From Paludibacteraceae bacterium (GTDB lineage Bacteria > Bacteroidota > Bacteroidia > Bacteroidales > Paludibacteraceae), in the NCBI GenBank assembly GCA_024689005.1, contig JAILDU010000043.1:16017-80016 (forward strand): a stretch of DNA of 64,000 nt, read 5' to 3'. The translations under genes were made by a program, and so were the position numbers. Shown piece by piece: positions 1 to 11,700 of the stretch (positions within the stretch are counted from its first letter, which is position 1; each line of letters starts with the position of its first letter). The notes beneath the pieces are model-generated. The model was not told the origin of the DNA. It was given only the letters and a program-made list of their open reading frames with translations, and ran no database searches.

Positions 1-867
1 ACATTCTATGCCAACGATGCCGCGCCAGAACTAACACTGACTTTACCTTTGGTATTCCCAGAAGGGACAAATCCCGACTCTGTTCCCAAAACAGGAATAC
101 CCGTTTCTTTCTCAATCAGGAATACCGGTGGTACCTTCCGCGGAGATATATCTGCGCGTGTTTACAAAGGTTCTTTTGCTAAAGGTCAGTATGAGATAAT
201 GGATAGCGTTGTCATTCGCCGCAATCAAAGTCTCAGTTCTGCTTTGCAGCAGAAGTTTGATGCAGCTTTGGAATTAAATCAACAATACAAGATGAAGTTG
301 TGTTGGCGTGCAGGAGAAGGAGATAACTGGCATGATTTTGATGGTACATTGCCTTTCAAACTGTATGATCCCGATTACCACTTGTCGCTGACCGATACTA
401 TCCGCTTTGACCGCAACGATAGTGTACCACGTAGCAATGCTAATCTTAATTATTCGATTCGTAATACCGGTGCTCCCTTCGATGGCGAATTGCAGGTCTC
501 GTTCTATCAGACCTATTTCTCTCGCGGCAAGAGTGAGATACGGGAAGTATATATCGGTACCAATGATACGTTAACTGGAGTGTTCTCCGGACCTCTGGAG
601 CAGGAGGCAGGAATCTACGACGTAGTTCTCCGCTATCGAGACCAGGATGGCGATTGGCAGGATTTTATTGATATTAATGATAACAATATAGGTGCTATCG
701 TTGCGACGGTTTATGATGATACGGTGTCAACCGAAATTAATAATCGTCAACTATCAACTGTCAATAGTCAACTACTAATGCACCTCGGCGCGTATGACCT
801 TTATGTAGTCATCACCCGCGAGGGGAATAAACAGAAACACAAGAAAGTATTTATACCCATTCAATGA
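1..867 (+). CDS. C-terminal part of a secreted beta-sandwich repeat protein (5' end outside window)
   Basis: The frame is open from base 1, so the first TTG at 49 is not a real start and the gene begins upstream. The visible 288 residues contain two copies of a beta-sandwich-like unit. Each begins with a hydrophobic run followed by 'DSVP', then an 'IRNTG' motif, and ends in a 'W.DF' motif (about residues 15-120 and 125-240). The last 25-30 residues ('YVVITREG...KKVFIP') resemble the end of a T9SS type A sorting domain. A 7-nt-period repeat (745-779) lies in the linker just before it and encodes NRQLSTVNSQL. The stop overlaps the start of the next gene (ATGA), so it is probably co-transcribed with the OmpA protein. 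I do not recognise a specific function; a surface-exposed adhesin or enzyme tail is inference. Confidence 0.75.
   Translation, partial: TFYANDAAPELTLTLPLVFPEGTNPDSVPKTGIPVSFSIRNTGGTFRGDISARVYKGSFAKGQYEIMDSVVIRRNQSLSSALQQKFDAALELNQQYKMKLCWRAGEGDNWHDFDGTLPFKLYDPDYHLSLTDTIRFDRNDSVPRSNANLNYSIRNTGAPFDGELQVSFYQTYFSRGKSEIREVYIGTNDTLTGVFSGPLEQEAGIYDVVLRYRDQDGDWQDFIDINDNNIGAIVATVYDDTVSTEINNRQLSTVNSQLLMHLGAYDLYVVITREGNKQKHKKVFIPIQ
745..779 (+). repeat. 7-nt-period array inside coding sequence (5 units)
   Basis: Five consecutive heptamers: CGTCAAC, TATCAAC, TGTCAAT, AGTCAAC, TACTAAT. Seven is not a multiple of three, so the array is read through three codon phases. It gives the peptide RQLSTVNSQL between the second repeat domain and the sorting-like tail. 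It belongs to the same family as the other heptamer arrays in this window. Confidence 0.75.
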
Positions 868-2465
868 AACATTATAAAAAATATTTATTAGTTGGTTTTT
901 TATGTTTGTCAGCATCTTTACATGCTGATGTCAAGCGTGAAGGTATTCATTTTCTGACAACCGAGGCTTCTTTGGGCTATTCGGCTTTGCTTAATCAGTC
1001 AACGTTAGGAACTTCTTCCGGTTTGGCCGGAGCCAAACTGCAAGTAGGCTATGAGTTCAACTATCGTAAGTTGCTGGTCCATGCTGGTATCGAGTTTGCT
1101 TCTATCAATGACCGAGCGCGAGTACAACCCTTCGTGTTGGAAACACCATACACTATCGGTTTGTCTGCGGGGCAGCAGATGATCGAGCATTTTGAGTTCC
1201 AGTCGTTCTCCGAGACCCAGTATATAGGTCAAATCAATATTCCTCTGCAAGTCGGTGCCTGGTTTGATCGCCGATACTATTTCTTGGCAGGTGTCCGCTT
1301 GGGTTTGCCGGTACTCCATAGCGCATCTACTAAGGCGCAAGTACGAACCTACCTGACCGATCCCACTTTGATCGGTGGTCTCGGTGAGCACGAAGAGGTT
1401 CCTACACATGATGCATATACGTCCGACCTGCGTTATTCCCATGCTTGGGCAACATCTCCTATTAACGCACAAGTATCTGCCGAGGTTGGTACAGTACTCA
1501 ACTCTTTTTTCGAGAAACCGCAGAAAGGTAGAAATTCATCTGCTGCGCGTGGCAAAAATGCGAAGAAACCTATCCTCTACCGGGTGGCTCTGTTCGCAGA
1601 CTACGGTGTGATGTCCTGTTGCAATAATTCAGCTCCTGCTGTTGCGTTAGCTTCAGTCTCCCAACCGCGCGAGATTACTATCAATGATTATTACCAAGCA
1701 TCACAAACATCCGTCAATTCATTATTGGTGGGGGCTAAGTTTGCTGTGTTGTTTCAACTCAATATGCCTAAACCTGCCAAGCCTCTGCCTTCTTATTTTG
1801 ATATCTATATCACCGATGCAGTGACAGCCAAATCCATACCTGCAAGCCTTAATATTCGCGATTTGGCTAAAAATAAATCTGTAGTCAAGGAGGCCAAGAA
1901 CGGTCACGTGCGTCATCGTATTAAGGATGGTGAATACTCAATTACTGCATCCAACGAGCAATATATTGCACAATCGCTCAGTGCATCTATGGCCGGAGAA
2001 GGTGTCATAGATACCATACGTTTTGCATTGCAACCTAAACCCAAACCGGTGGTCATAGATACCCCTATTGTTTCCATACCTATCAAGGTGGGTACCAAGG
2101 TCGTTTTGCATAATCTGTTCTTTGCAACCAACAGGACACAAATCTTACCTGAGTCCGAGGCTGCACTGGATGAGTTGTCCACGTTCATGAGCAGCAATGA
2201 GGGATTGGTTATTCGTATCACCGGCCACACGGATAATGTCGGTTCTGATCAAGCCAACCAAATTCTTTCAGAAGGTCGTGCCAAAGCAGTACGCGAGGAA
2301 CTTATCAAACGCGGTATAGCTGCTGAGCGCATTGAGGCAGAAGGCAAAGGTGAGAGCGAACCGGTTGACACGAATGATACAGAAGAAGGCCGTGCGCGCA
2401 ACCGTCGTGTAGAGTTCACTATCATCTCCACCGGCGGAGCGGATATTGAGCAAATCGCTGAATAA
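864..2465 (+). CDS. OmpA-family outer-membrane protein with N-terminal barrel
   Basis: 533 residues. It has a signal peptide (about 1-21, ending SLHA), a predicted outer-membrane beta-barrel (about 30-300) with alternating aromatic strands, a short beta-sandwich linker resembling a carboxypeptidase-regulatory domain (about 310-390), and a C-terminal OmpA domain (about 415-525). The OmpA part has 'TGHTD' and 'LSEGRAKAV', carrying the Asp and Arg that bind diaminopimelate in this family, so the C-terminus should hold peptidoglycan in the periplasm. The start overlaps the preceding secreted-protein gene by 4 nt, indicating translational coupling. It is paralogous to the 736-residue OmpA protein at 19157, sharing the 'LVGAK' last strand and a near-identical OmpA domain. 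Pairing with a probable T9SS cargo suggests a role in surface display or anchoring; that is inference. Confidence 0.9.
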   Translation: MKHYKKYLLVGFLCLSASLHADVKREGIHFLTTEASLGYSALLNQSTLGTSSGLAGAKLQVGYEFNYRKLLVHAGIEFASINDRARVQPFVLETPYTIGLSAGQQMIEHFEFQSFSETQYIGQINIPLQVGAWFDRRYYFLAGVRLGLPVLHSASTKAQVRTYLTDPTLIGGLGEHEEVPTHDAYTSDLRYSHAWATSPINAQVSAEVGTVLNSFFEKPQKGRNSSAARGKNAKKPILYRVALFADYGVMSCCNNSAPAVALASVSQPREITINDYYQASQTSVNSLLVGAKFAVLFQLNMPKPAKPLPSYFDIYITDAVTAKSIPASLNIRDLAKNKSVVKEAKNGHVRHRIKDGEYSITASNEQYIAQSLSASMAGEGVIDTIRFALQPKPKPVVIDTPIVSIPIKVGTKVVLHNLFFATNRTQILPESEAALDELSTFMSSNEGLVIRITGHTDNVGSDQANQILSEGRAKAVREELIKRGIAAERIEAEGKGESEPVDTNDTEEGRARNRRVEFTIISTGGADIEQIAE

Positions 2466-2481
2466 TTCTCTGTTTCCGTCC

Positions 2482-2528
2482 ATTTCAATCAGGTGCGCGG
2501 ATTGACAGTCTGCGCACCTGATTGAAAT
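2482..2528 (+). terminator. Hairpin terminator after the OmpA gene
   Basis: A perfect 17-bp inverted repeat (2482-2498 with 2512-2528) encloses a 13-nt loop, 16 nt after the OmpA stop codon. There is no strong U-tract directly after it. It separates the left operon from the 3285-residue gene. Confidence 0.7.
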
Positions 2529-2589
2529 AGTATATTTGCAATCTCTGCTTGACAAAATTAAAAAAAATCGTTCTTTCTCCGTCAAAATG

Positions 2590-2621
2590 TTGGACGCAGA
2601 GATATTTTGTGCTAACTTTGC
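2590..2621 (+). promoter_or_regulatory. Bacteroidota-type promoter of the 3285-aa gene
   Basis: TTG at 2590-2592, a 20-nt spacer, then TAACTTTG at 2613-2620, which fits the Bacteroidetes -33/-7 consensus. It leaves a leader of about 90 nt. The region 2536-2621 is co-linear with the region upstream of the 1620-aa gene, with the same offsets of 47 and 75 nt between three conserved blocks. Confidence 0.8.
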
Positions 2622-2719
2622 GGCCTATTTTTGTGTTTAATGAACATTTTGTGCTCTTTTTGGCAAAAATATAGCATTTGTGACAACTTGTAAGGTGTAA
2701 TTCTTAGGTATTAGTTAGT

Positions 2720-5700
2720 ATGAGAAAAAAATTGTATAGCATGTTGGCGGCTATAGTAGCTGCGACAATGAGTCTCAGTGCCCAGACTGTAGTGATTGAC
2801 GAAGGTTTTGAGAATGGAATCCAAGAAGATGTGTGGACCCAAGAGTTTGTCTCGGGTCATATGGCTTGGTCGGTAGAGAGTGTTGATGACAATCTTTCAT
2901 ATCCTGCTACTGTATTTCAGGGCACGCATCGTGCCTATCTTCGCAATACAACGGGGCAAACCCAAGGCTATGTTACCCGCCTGGTCAGCAAGGTGATGGA
3001 TCTTAGCCCGGATGCAATATATCGCCCGGAGTTGATTTTCTCATATGCAAATCCGCGCTGGGGAGCGTATCGTGATACACTCCGTGTTCTTTATAGAACT
3101 TCACAAACAGATAAATGGCAACTTATCAACGAGTATTCTAGGGGTACTACTAATTGGGAAAGAGTAGTTCTCCCTTTGCCAAGTGTGAGTTCCACTTGCC
3201 AAATTGCTTTTGAGGCATCAGAGAGTTTAGGTCGAGGTATCGTGTTGGATAGTGTTTTGCTGCGTTCTGAGCCGTTGTGCACTGTCCCGTATGATCTCGG
3301 AGTTGTTAACAAAGGAGCCGGTCGTGTAGAAGTCTATTGGATGGCTAGTTGGGATGCTTATTTTTTTGAGTTGATTGTAAGCAAAGAAAAAATCAATCCC
3401 AATGAGGTAGAATCTGTTGATCCGTCTGTGATTGCTTATCACGGGCAGGTCGATGGATGGACTTTTTCTCACGATCTTACATTGATTCCAGGCGAGACAT
3501 ACTACATGTACGTCCGCTCCTTGTGTGACCGAGAGATAAGCGCTTGGAGTAGTGAGACATCTGCGGATGGTCCGTTCCAATTCCGTGTCCAAACTACAGC
3601 GCAAGTTCCCTATAATTGCACATTTTCTATACCGAGTACAGCCGCTGACCAAGCGCACGAACCCGGTTGGAGTTGGGGAAATAATTTGGGAACAATTGAC
3701 CCATATGTAAATTCCAAGACAACCAACAAGGCAACACTTGCATGTTATTCTCCTGATTCTACATCTTGCCTTATATTTTCGGGTGCAGATGCTAATCCCG
3801 AAACAGCCATTCCATATGGATCGTATGCTTATGCCGCTACGCCGGCGATGGTTGATTCGTTGAATACAAATTTCTCACTCTCTCAGTGTCAGGTCCGTTT
3901 CTGGAGTACGGTATATACATATGCGGGGCGTCAGTATGGACGTAGTTTGATAGTGGGAGTCATGGACAATCCTGAGGATATCACTACCTTCGTCCCTATT
4001 GACACAGTTTATGTGTTGAACTCCAAGACATTTGTTGAGAACGTTGTTGATCTCTCTTCCTATCGTGGCAAAGGAGAATATGTGGGATTTAAGAGCCATT
4101 CTGATAAGCCAAACCTTATCTATATTGATAATGTAACGGTAGAGTATCGTCCTGCTGTGAACAAGGTTACGAAGATTTCCGTTAACCCGCGCGATACCTA
4201 TGCCGATATTACTTGGAAGGGCAATGCTTCCTCATATAATGTGCTGGTTACCAATACGGAGGTAGATCCGGCAAATCCTGCATCTACTGCCGTTGTCGCT
4301 AGAGCTAATGTAACAACTAACAATTACCATTGTGAAGCACTTGAGCCGGATCATACATGGAAAAAACCATACTATGTTTATGTCCAGGCCGTAGGAGCGG
4401 AATGGTCTAATAGATGTCCGTTTATTACGATTGCATCCAAACGTACATTGCCGTACAAGTTTGATTTTGAGCAAACTCCCGGTACAACAGGGATGAGTTT
4501 GTTTAGTAATAATTCCGTCTATCCTCAGACCACAACAACCAATTATTATAAGGGTAGAAAATGTTTGTATCTGAGTAAGGTTGCAGGCATGGATACTTGG
4601 GTCACATTGCCGATGGTTGATAATTTGGATAGTACACAAGTCAAATTTTATCTCAGCGGTTCTAACCAATATACACGTTCACATGCTATTGTGGGTGTAA
4701 TGACTAACCCAATGAATATCAATACATTTATCCCGGTAGCAGATTTCAAGTTGTCTGCTAGAGGTTATTCAATGTGCTACGCCAATTTCAAAAATTATTC
4801 CGGACCGAATGGAGTCATTGCTATTGTTTGGGGAGACGTGGCTGGCATGTCGCAACCTACGATGAATTATATAGACGAATTGAGTGTGGAGTCATTGCTT
4901 GATTGTATCCCCCCTGAGCACGTACAATTAGATGTGCTTCCTGATTCGATGACTATCCGTTGGGACGCTAGTCGGGCAGATAATTGGGATGTCGTGATAT
5001 CTCGCAATGCCTTGAGTGCTGACCAGAAGGAACTAGAATTGGCAGAGTTGTCCGCACTAAACTCTGTGGTATATGCCAATACACTGACATGGGACCAACC
5101 GACCCAGAATCCTACTTTTGGTTTCGGTGGACTTACTCCGCATACTAACTATTATTTCTACGTACGTACGGGTTGTTACGGTGAAACTACATGGTGGACC
5201 GAGTATCAATTCGAGACTCCATGTAGAGATGCTGCATTCCCATTTAGAGATGATTTTGATAGTTACGCTAATGGTGCTACAGAGATTGGATGTTGGAAAC
5301 TAAAGAACTATAAGGGCGTTGGCTATCCTAAAGTATTAAGCGTCAGTTCAAATAATCTGCTTAACTTGGTGTCTAGTGATTCCAAGGATCGTAGTCTTGC
5401 TGTCATGCCACCGGTCGATGGAGACCTTAGTGATATGATGCTTGTGTTCGAGACGCGTTCGAGAGAACTGCGAAGTACCAAGTCTGTAATTCATGTGGGC
5501 ACAATAGGTAATGTTGATGACCCCGATTCGTTTGTTCCGTTTGCTACTATAAACAACTCTGTTGGCGAAATCAATACTGTGAGACTATTCCTGTCGGACT
5601 ATAATTTAGTTCACAATCAGATTGCATTCTCATCCGGTGTTAAAGACAGAGAGGTAACCAGTGACGTAGTAATTGATAACGTAGAGTTGCGTGATGCTAA

Positions 5701-8700
5701 GTGTACCGAGGCATATGACATGCGTCAGACTGCATCAACAGCTCATTCCGTTGATTTTGATTGGAGTGGTAATGCTGTTAATAATCAGTGGAGAGTTATT
5801 GTGTTGAGGCTGCCTATGCGAAACGGAACCTACGACCCGCGTGAAGCAATTGTAGATGACTCGCTTGTTGTCGGCAATACGTTCCATGTCACAGGTCTGG
5901 ATCCTATTTGTTTCTATTATGTTTATGTGCGTCCTGATTGTGCAGCCGGATATAGTGTGCTTGAGGTGCAAACGGGATGTGAACTGCTCAACCCGAATAA
6001 ACCTAATAAAGAAACTTTTGAGTCTTACCAAAGCAGTTCTGTTGGTAACTCTGAATATCAGGCTTCATGCTGGACGGCTGATAAAGCACATGCGTTTATA
6101 TGCAGCAATAGACAATATGCCGCATCAGGAAGCAATGTATATAAGCTTTCCTCAACAAAGGAGATGATGCTTCCTTCATACATTGCTTCGCCGGCTATAG
6201 ACTGTCGGTCTATGTCGGAACTGACTGTAAGTTTCTCATACTCTGGAGATTCTTATTCGTGGATGATAATAGGTGTAATGAGTGACCCTTATGATCTGAG
6301 TTCTTTTGTTGCTTTAGATTCTATAGAGTGCCGGAATACCGTAGATACTCGAACAATATCCTTGAGCGAGTATGCAAGTCGTATCCCTTCCGATGCACGT
6401 CATTTCGCATGGAGAACGTCGTATCGTACTACCGCTTCTCTTTATATTGATGATGTGTCTATTGTCAGACTGACGTGCCCCTCTACCAACCCGAGATTCT
6501 CAAGGTTGACGCAGCATAGTGTGCGTGTCCACAGTGGCCTCTATGAAGATATATCATGGAAGTTGTTGGTAACCTCATTGCCATTGAATATTGATTCCCT
6601 TAATAGCGAGACATATGCCTTGCCTCCATCATTTGTTACTACTGTTGATAGCCGTTCTACTGAAGTAACGGGATTAGAGGCAGGAACGCGCTATTATGTC
6701 TATACATCAACTGATTGCGGATCAGAAATATCGCTATGGAACTCAGTTTCGTTTGTTACACCATGCACTGCGCAAACTCCTGATGCCTTAGGAACGATTA
6801 CTTTCTCTGAAGATCAAGGATTCGTCCCAGGAACGAAAGGTAATATGCAATGCTGGAGAGTGGGAAGCTCTTCGTCTGCTACGCCGGAGTATATACCGCA
6901 TATTGAGAAGTCGATTTCCATTATGCATAATGGTTACAACTATCTTAAGTTGCAAGATTATGTTCTTTCGTACTCTACTTTTAGCTATACGGGTGCGCAT
7001 GCAGTTATGCCCGAACTGAGTGTTGATTCCATTCGTCACTATCAGGTTAATTTCTGGGCTCGTGGTGACAAATCCATTGTTAACAATCGGATTATAGTGG
7101 GCGTAACCACTGATCCTGCGGATATGTCTACTTTTACTGCAGTAGATACGATTTCTTTGGATCAATCGGAATGGAGAACTTACCATGTTCTGCTTGACTC
7201 ATACCAAGGAGATTTCTTGGGTGTGCATGGTAAGTATATCACCTTCTATTCCAATTTCGGAATTAGCAATATAGCGTATATCTCCGAGGTTTCGGTTCAT
7301 CGGATACCTACTTGTATTGAGCCGTCTTCTTTCTCGGTGGACAACGTGGGTGAGAATACTGCAACCGTAAGTTGGACCGGCAATCAGAAGTCATATCGCT
7401 TATTAGTAGCAGATAGGGAATTATTAGAAGCAGAGAAACCGACCTATCATTATGTAGTTGATTCTCTGGTCTCCCATTCTAATCATGTGTCGATTGGTGG
7501 ATTGAAACTGGCAACTGACTACCATGTTTATGCGCAAGGTATCTGTCAGGATGGTGATAGCAGCGCAATATCTCTTCAGTTTGCCTCATTCCGTACAGAG
7601 TGTCCGCATACCATCGGCTACCCGTTGCCATATGTCGAAAAATTTGATACTTACGCAAATAACGAGCATAATCCGGGTTGTTGGCTATTCCTAAGCACCA
7701 ACACAAGTGAGTATGAGTATCCTAAAATTGAGCAGGTAAATGGTACAAAAGTCTTAGAATTGTATTCTGCCAATAGTGCCAGTTCGCTGGCAATGATGCC
7801 GTTAGTTAGTGGAACAATGCAAAATCAAATATTGTCTTTTGATGCGCGTCCGACGGCCGGTGTTTCTTCTAGATTGTATCTTGGCACAATCGCTGATTCA
7901 GGAGATCCTCGTTCTTTCGTAGTATTCGACTCTTTGACTCTTCCTGTCTCTAATGATTTCAAACATTATGAGATTGAATTGGCTGACTATAATTTGCCCA
8001 ACAGGCACATTGCTTTTACTTGCGGATTTGATATGAGCAAAAGCTCTTTCCTGTCCAATAATGCTTACTTAGACAATATCAAGTTGGATAAGATACCTAC
8101 TTGTCTGGCTCCGGCAATTAATGTGGCTGAGACGTCATACAATTCGATTAAGTTAAATATTGCTCCTGCTAACGAGCATCATCTATCGTGTGAGATAGTC
8201 TCAATCGTAGATTCTGTGTATGCTTCGATCAACGATATCTATTCCTATTTGGACACTGTACGTGGTACAGTTTTGACCGACAATGCTAATCCAATCATAT
8301 CGGGATTGCAACCGGCTACTCCTTACTATATATACGTGCGTGCGCTGTGCGAAGGAGGGGAAAGTTATAGTGCCTGGAGCAAAGAGCCGCTTATAGTATC
8401 AACGAAGTACTATTATCGCGATAGTTATTTCTTTGGATTCGAGAAGAGCGAGCCTTGGATTCGTAGTTCCTATTCGACGAGCGATAATTATTACATCCAT
8501 CCGGCGTTGGTAACTGGTCGTGATGCGTTCAATGTGACAGATTCGTATAATTATTACCCGTATAGCATTAGCAATAATGCCGGACATCTCTATTCTTATA
8601 CGAACGAAGGAGCATTGCTGATGCATTCATCACGCAATTACAATGGTGGTTACATCGTTTTCCCTGCTATTGAAGATGCACAAGATCGTTCCTTTGAGTT

Positions 8701-11700
8701 CAAGGCACGTCCGGCATCAATCAATGCAGAAACACACATGCCGGAAACTTCTGCTAATGCAATTTTGGAGATAGGTCTGATAGATAAAAATAAGGACTTT
8801 GATACCTACAAACTGCTTGCAACGATTAATCTAAGCAGGCTGGATGGCTCATCAGAGGCGACGCAGGAGAATGAGTATCTATTTGGTTCATATACATTGG
8901 ATCTGAATGCGGCTATTGTTGCGTCCAAGCAGATAGTGTTCCATGCTCCAAAGCAGCCGCAAGGTATCTCCGATATCTATATTGATGATGTGACATTAGG
9001 AACTTCAAAAGGTTATAGCCTTGTCTCGTTTACTCGCATCTTGGAAGGAAACGATAACGCAAAAATCGAGTGGGCGAATATCGGAGGGCCGTGGGACCTA
9101 TTCGTGATGGATGCTCATAATGATACGATAGCTCGTTTCAATAATCTATCTTCTACTTCGCAGGTTGTCGAAGGACTCATTCCTCATTCGGAATATACTG
9201 CAGTACTGAAGGCTGCTAATGTCCCGTCCGAATCTGGCTATATCACATCGGCAACCCGCGTATTCCAAACTACATGCCCTACGCAGGAGGCGAATGATGA
9301 TGGAGAGTTTGTTTGGAATTTCGATGATGCAAACGATTGGGTTACCGGTGACATACTTGAAGGAACTCCTTCTGACTCTCTCTATCTGCAACCGGCATGT
9401 TTTGCGGTGGTAACAACTAACGCGGCTCCCGCTAATGGATATCAGTGGTTGATTCAGCGCAAAGGCTATAATTACTATTCTGCCGCAGTACCGAGTCAGT
9501 CCTATTCTAACTATGAAGTAGGTCTTGACAATAGTAATGCTGTGCGTATTTTCTCCGACAAGAAACATCTTGGCTCATATCTGGTATTGCCAGAGATGAA
9601 GTGTGATTTCGATACGATGATGATTGAATTCTATGGTCGTTGTTTCGCTAACTACGATGAATCAGCTTCTGTGTCTAACCGAGGAAAGATTGTTGATGTA
9701 TCCTATTTGGGACCTCAGTATAGCCAATCACTTGTAGTGGGCACGTTGGCTAGTCCCAAAGATATAACCACATTAGAAGTGTTGGATACATTGTCCTATC
9801 GCTATACTGGTTTGAAGGAGGGAGACAACGTAAATGATGATCCGGCTGGCAAACATTACTGGGAAAAGATGCAATTGCCGCTGACGGGTGCAAAAGGCAA
9901 ATATATTGTGCTTTTCCAACCGGCAGAAGGTCTGTTCTTCGTGGACAATCTAAGTATTAAGCCGATTGGTAGCACATTGTTTGCTCCTACAGAGTTGCGA
10001 GTAGATGTTGCCGCTGCAACATCGGCTGAACTATCATGGCATGCACATCACCCTACTTTGTCTTCTGTTGTGGTTGTCCTTGATGCTACGGGTAGCAATG
10101 AGATTATTCGCGACACAGTGGTTGGCAATACCTATTCAGTAACCGGACTTAGCGGAGGAACGTCTTATCAATGTTATGTATATCAGACCGATGGAATACA
10201 TGACGGACAATCTTCTGCATCTCTATATTTTGCAACTGAATGCGTGGCGATTACGCCTGCTTACACTTGTGGCTTCGAACAGGAGAACGGATGGAGTTTG
10301 TTAAAAGATCAATTAGGACAAGTAGCAAAACAAACTCTATGTTGGACTTATGCTGATGCTGCAAATAATAACTGGAACGGTAGCTATGACGCAGCTAACG
10401 TGGAGAATGCTGGCGCGTATAGGTATAGTTATTCCGGTACATCTGCGGTATTCATGCATGGTGTGAAAGGAAGCAAGATCTCTTACCAGCCGTATATCGC
10501 TATGCCTGCAATGGACATTGCGGCTTACGATACGTTGCAAGTCTCCTTCTGGATGCGACCGGCAAATGTGAGTGCTTCGACCGGTAAAGTTGTAGAGTCA
10601 TTCACAGGTAGTAATTATGCCAAGTCGATTATCATTGGTACGATGACGGATCCAAGCGATGCTTCCACTTTTATGCCGATAGATACGGTTACCTACGACG
10701 GCCAATTGTCAACGGGCGATGTGGCTTCTGTTGAGAATAACTTCCTCTATCAGAAAATGAAGGTTGCATTAGTTGGGGCAACTGGTTCGTATGTGGCATT
10801 TATGACTTCGTTCCAAGAGAAAGAAAAATCTGCGTATAAAACGCACGACTGCATCTATTTGGATGACATCGCCTTTTCGCACATAAGCGAATGTGCAGAC
10901 CCGACCGATTTGACATTGGTTCAAGCCGGATCAACCTCTGCTACACTTCAATGGACAGGAAACGATCCGAATGCTGCATATCTGTTACAAGTCTCAACAG
11001 ACCCGTCATTTGTTCAACCGAATGCGTTTGTGTTTAATGATATAGTGCGTACGAATCAGTATACAGTTACCGGTTTGCAGAGTCTTACCGGTTACGCATG
11101 GCGCGTACAGAGTATCTGTAGTGGAAACAGAGGAGAAAGCTGGTTCTCTCGTAAATCAACATTCACTACTATACGTAGCCCGTATCACTTGGAGCAATTT
11201 GATGCTATTCCGTCTGATTGGCTATTCAGTAATGTCAGATGTGATTCTACTATAAATGGCGTAGCCATAGCCACTGGTGTAGATTCCCATGACTTCAGTC
11301 GTGCAACGAATAATTTTGGTTTGCAAAGTCCGCACTATGTTGCTAAATGTCATACTAACTCTTCCAACTGGTTGATATCTCCGGCTTTCTATATTTCCGA
11401 CAAGGACAGCGTACATTTGTCTCTTGACCTGGCCTTAACAGCATGTAATGCGGCCAATGTTCCTACAGCTTCGCCTGCTACAGAGGAAAACCTAAAGGAT
11501 GACTATCAGTTCCTTATTATTGTTTCCGAAGATGGGGGGTCAACGTGGAATGTAAAGAATATCATAGCGACATGGAAAGGTAAGCAGTTACTTAATTTAC
11601 CTGCTACCGGAACTAACCTTCGACTCAGCCTTGCTCGGTACGCAGGAAAGAGTGTTCGCTTTGGTTTCTACCGAGGAGCTAATTCGACGTCTACTACGGG

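Noticed and set aside
9146-9568. Numerous 60-145-codon antisense frames inside the giant genes
   Set aside because: They lack signal peptides, domains or start contexts and lie fully within well-supported + strand modules.
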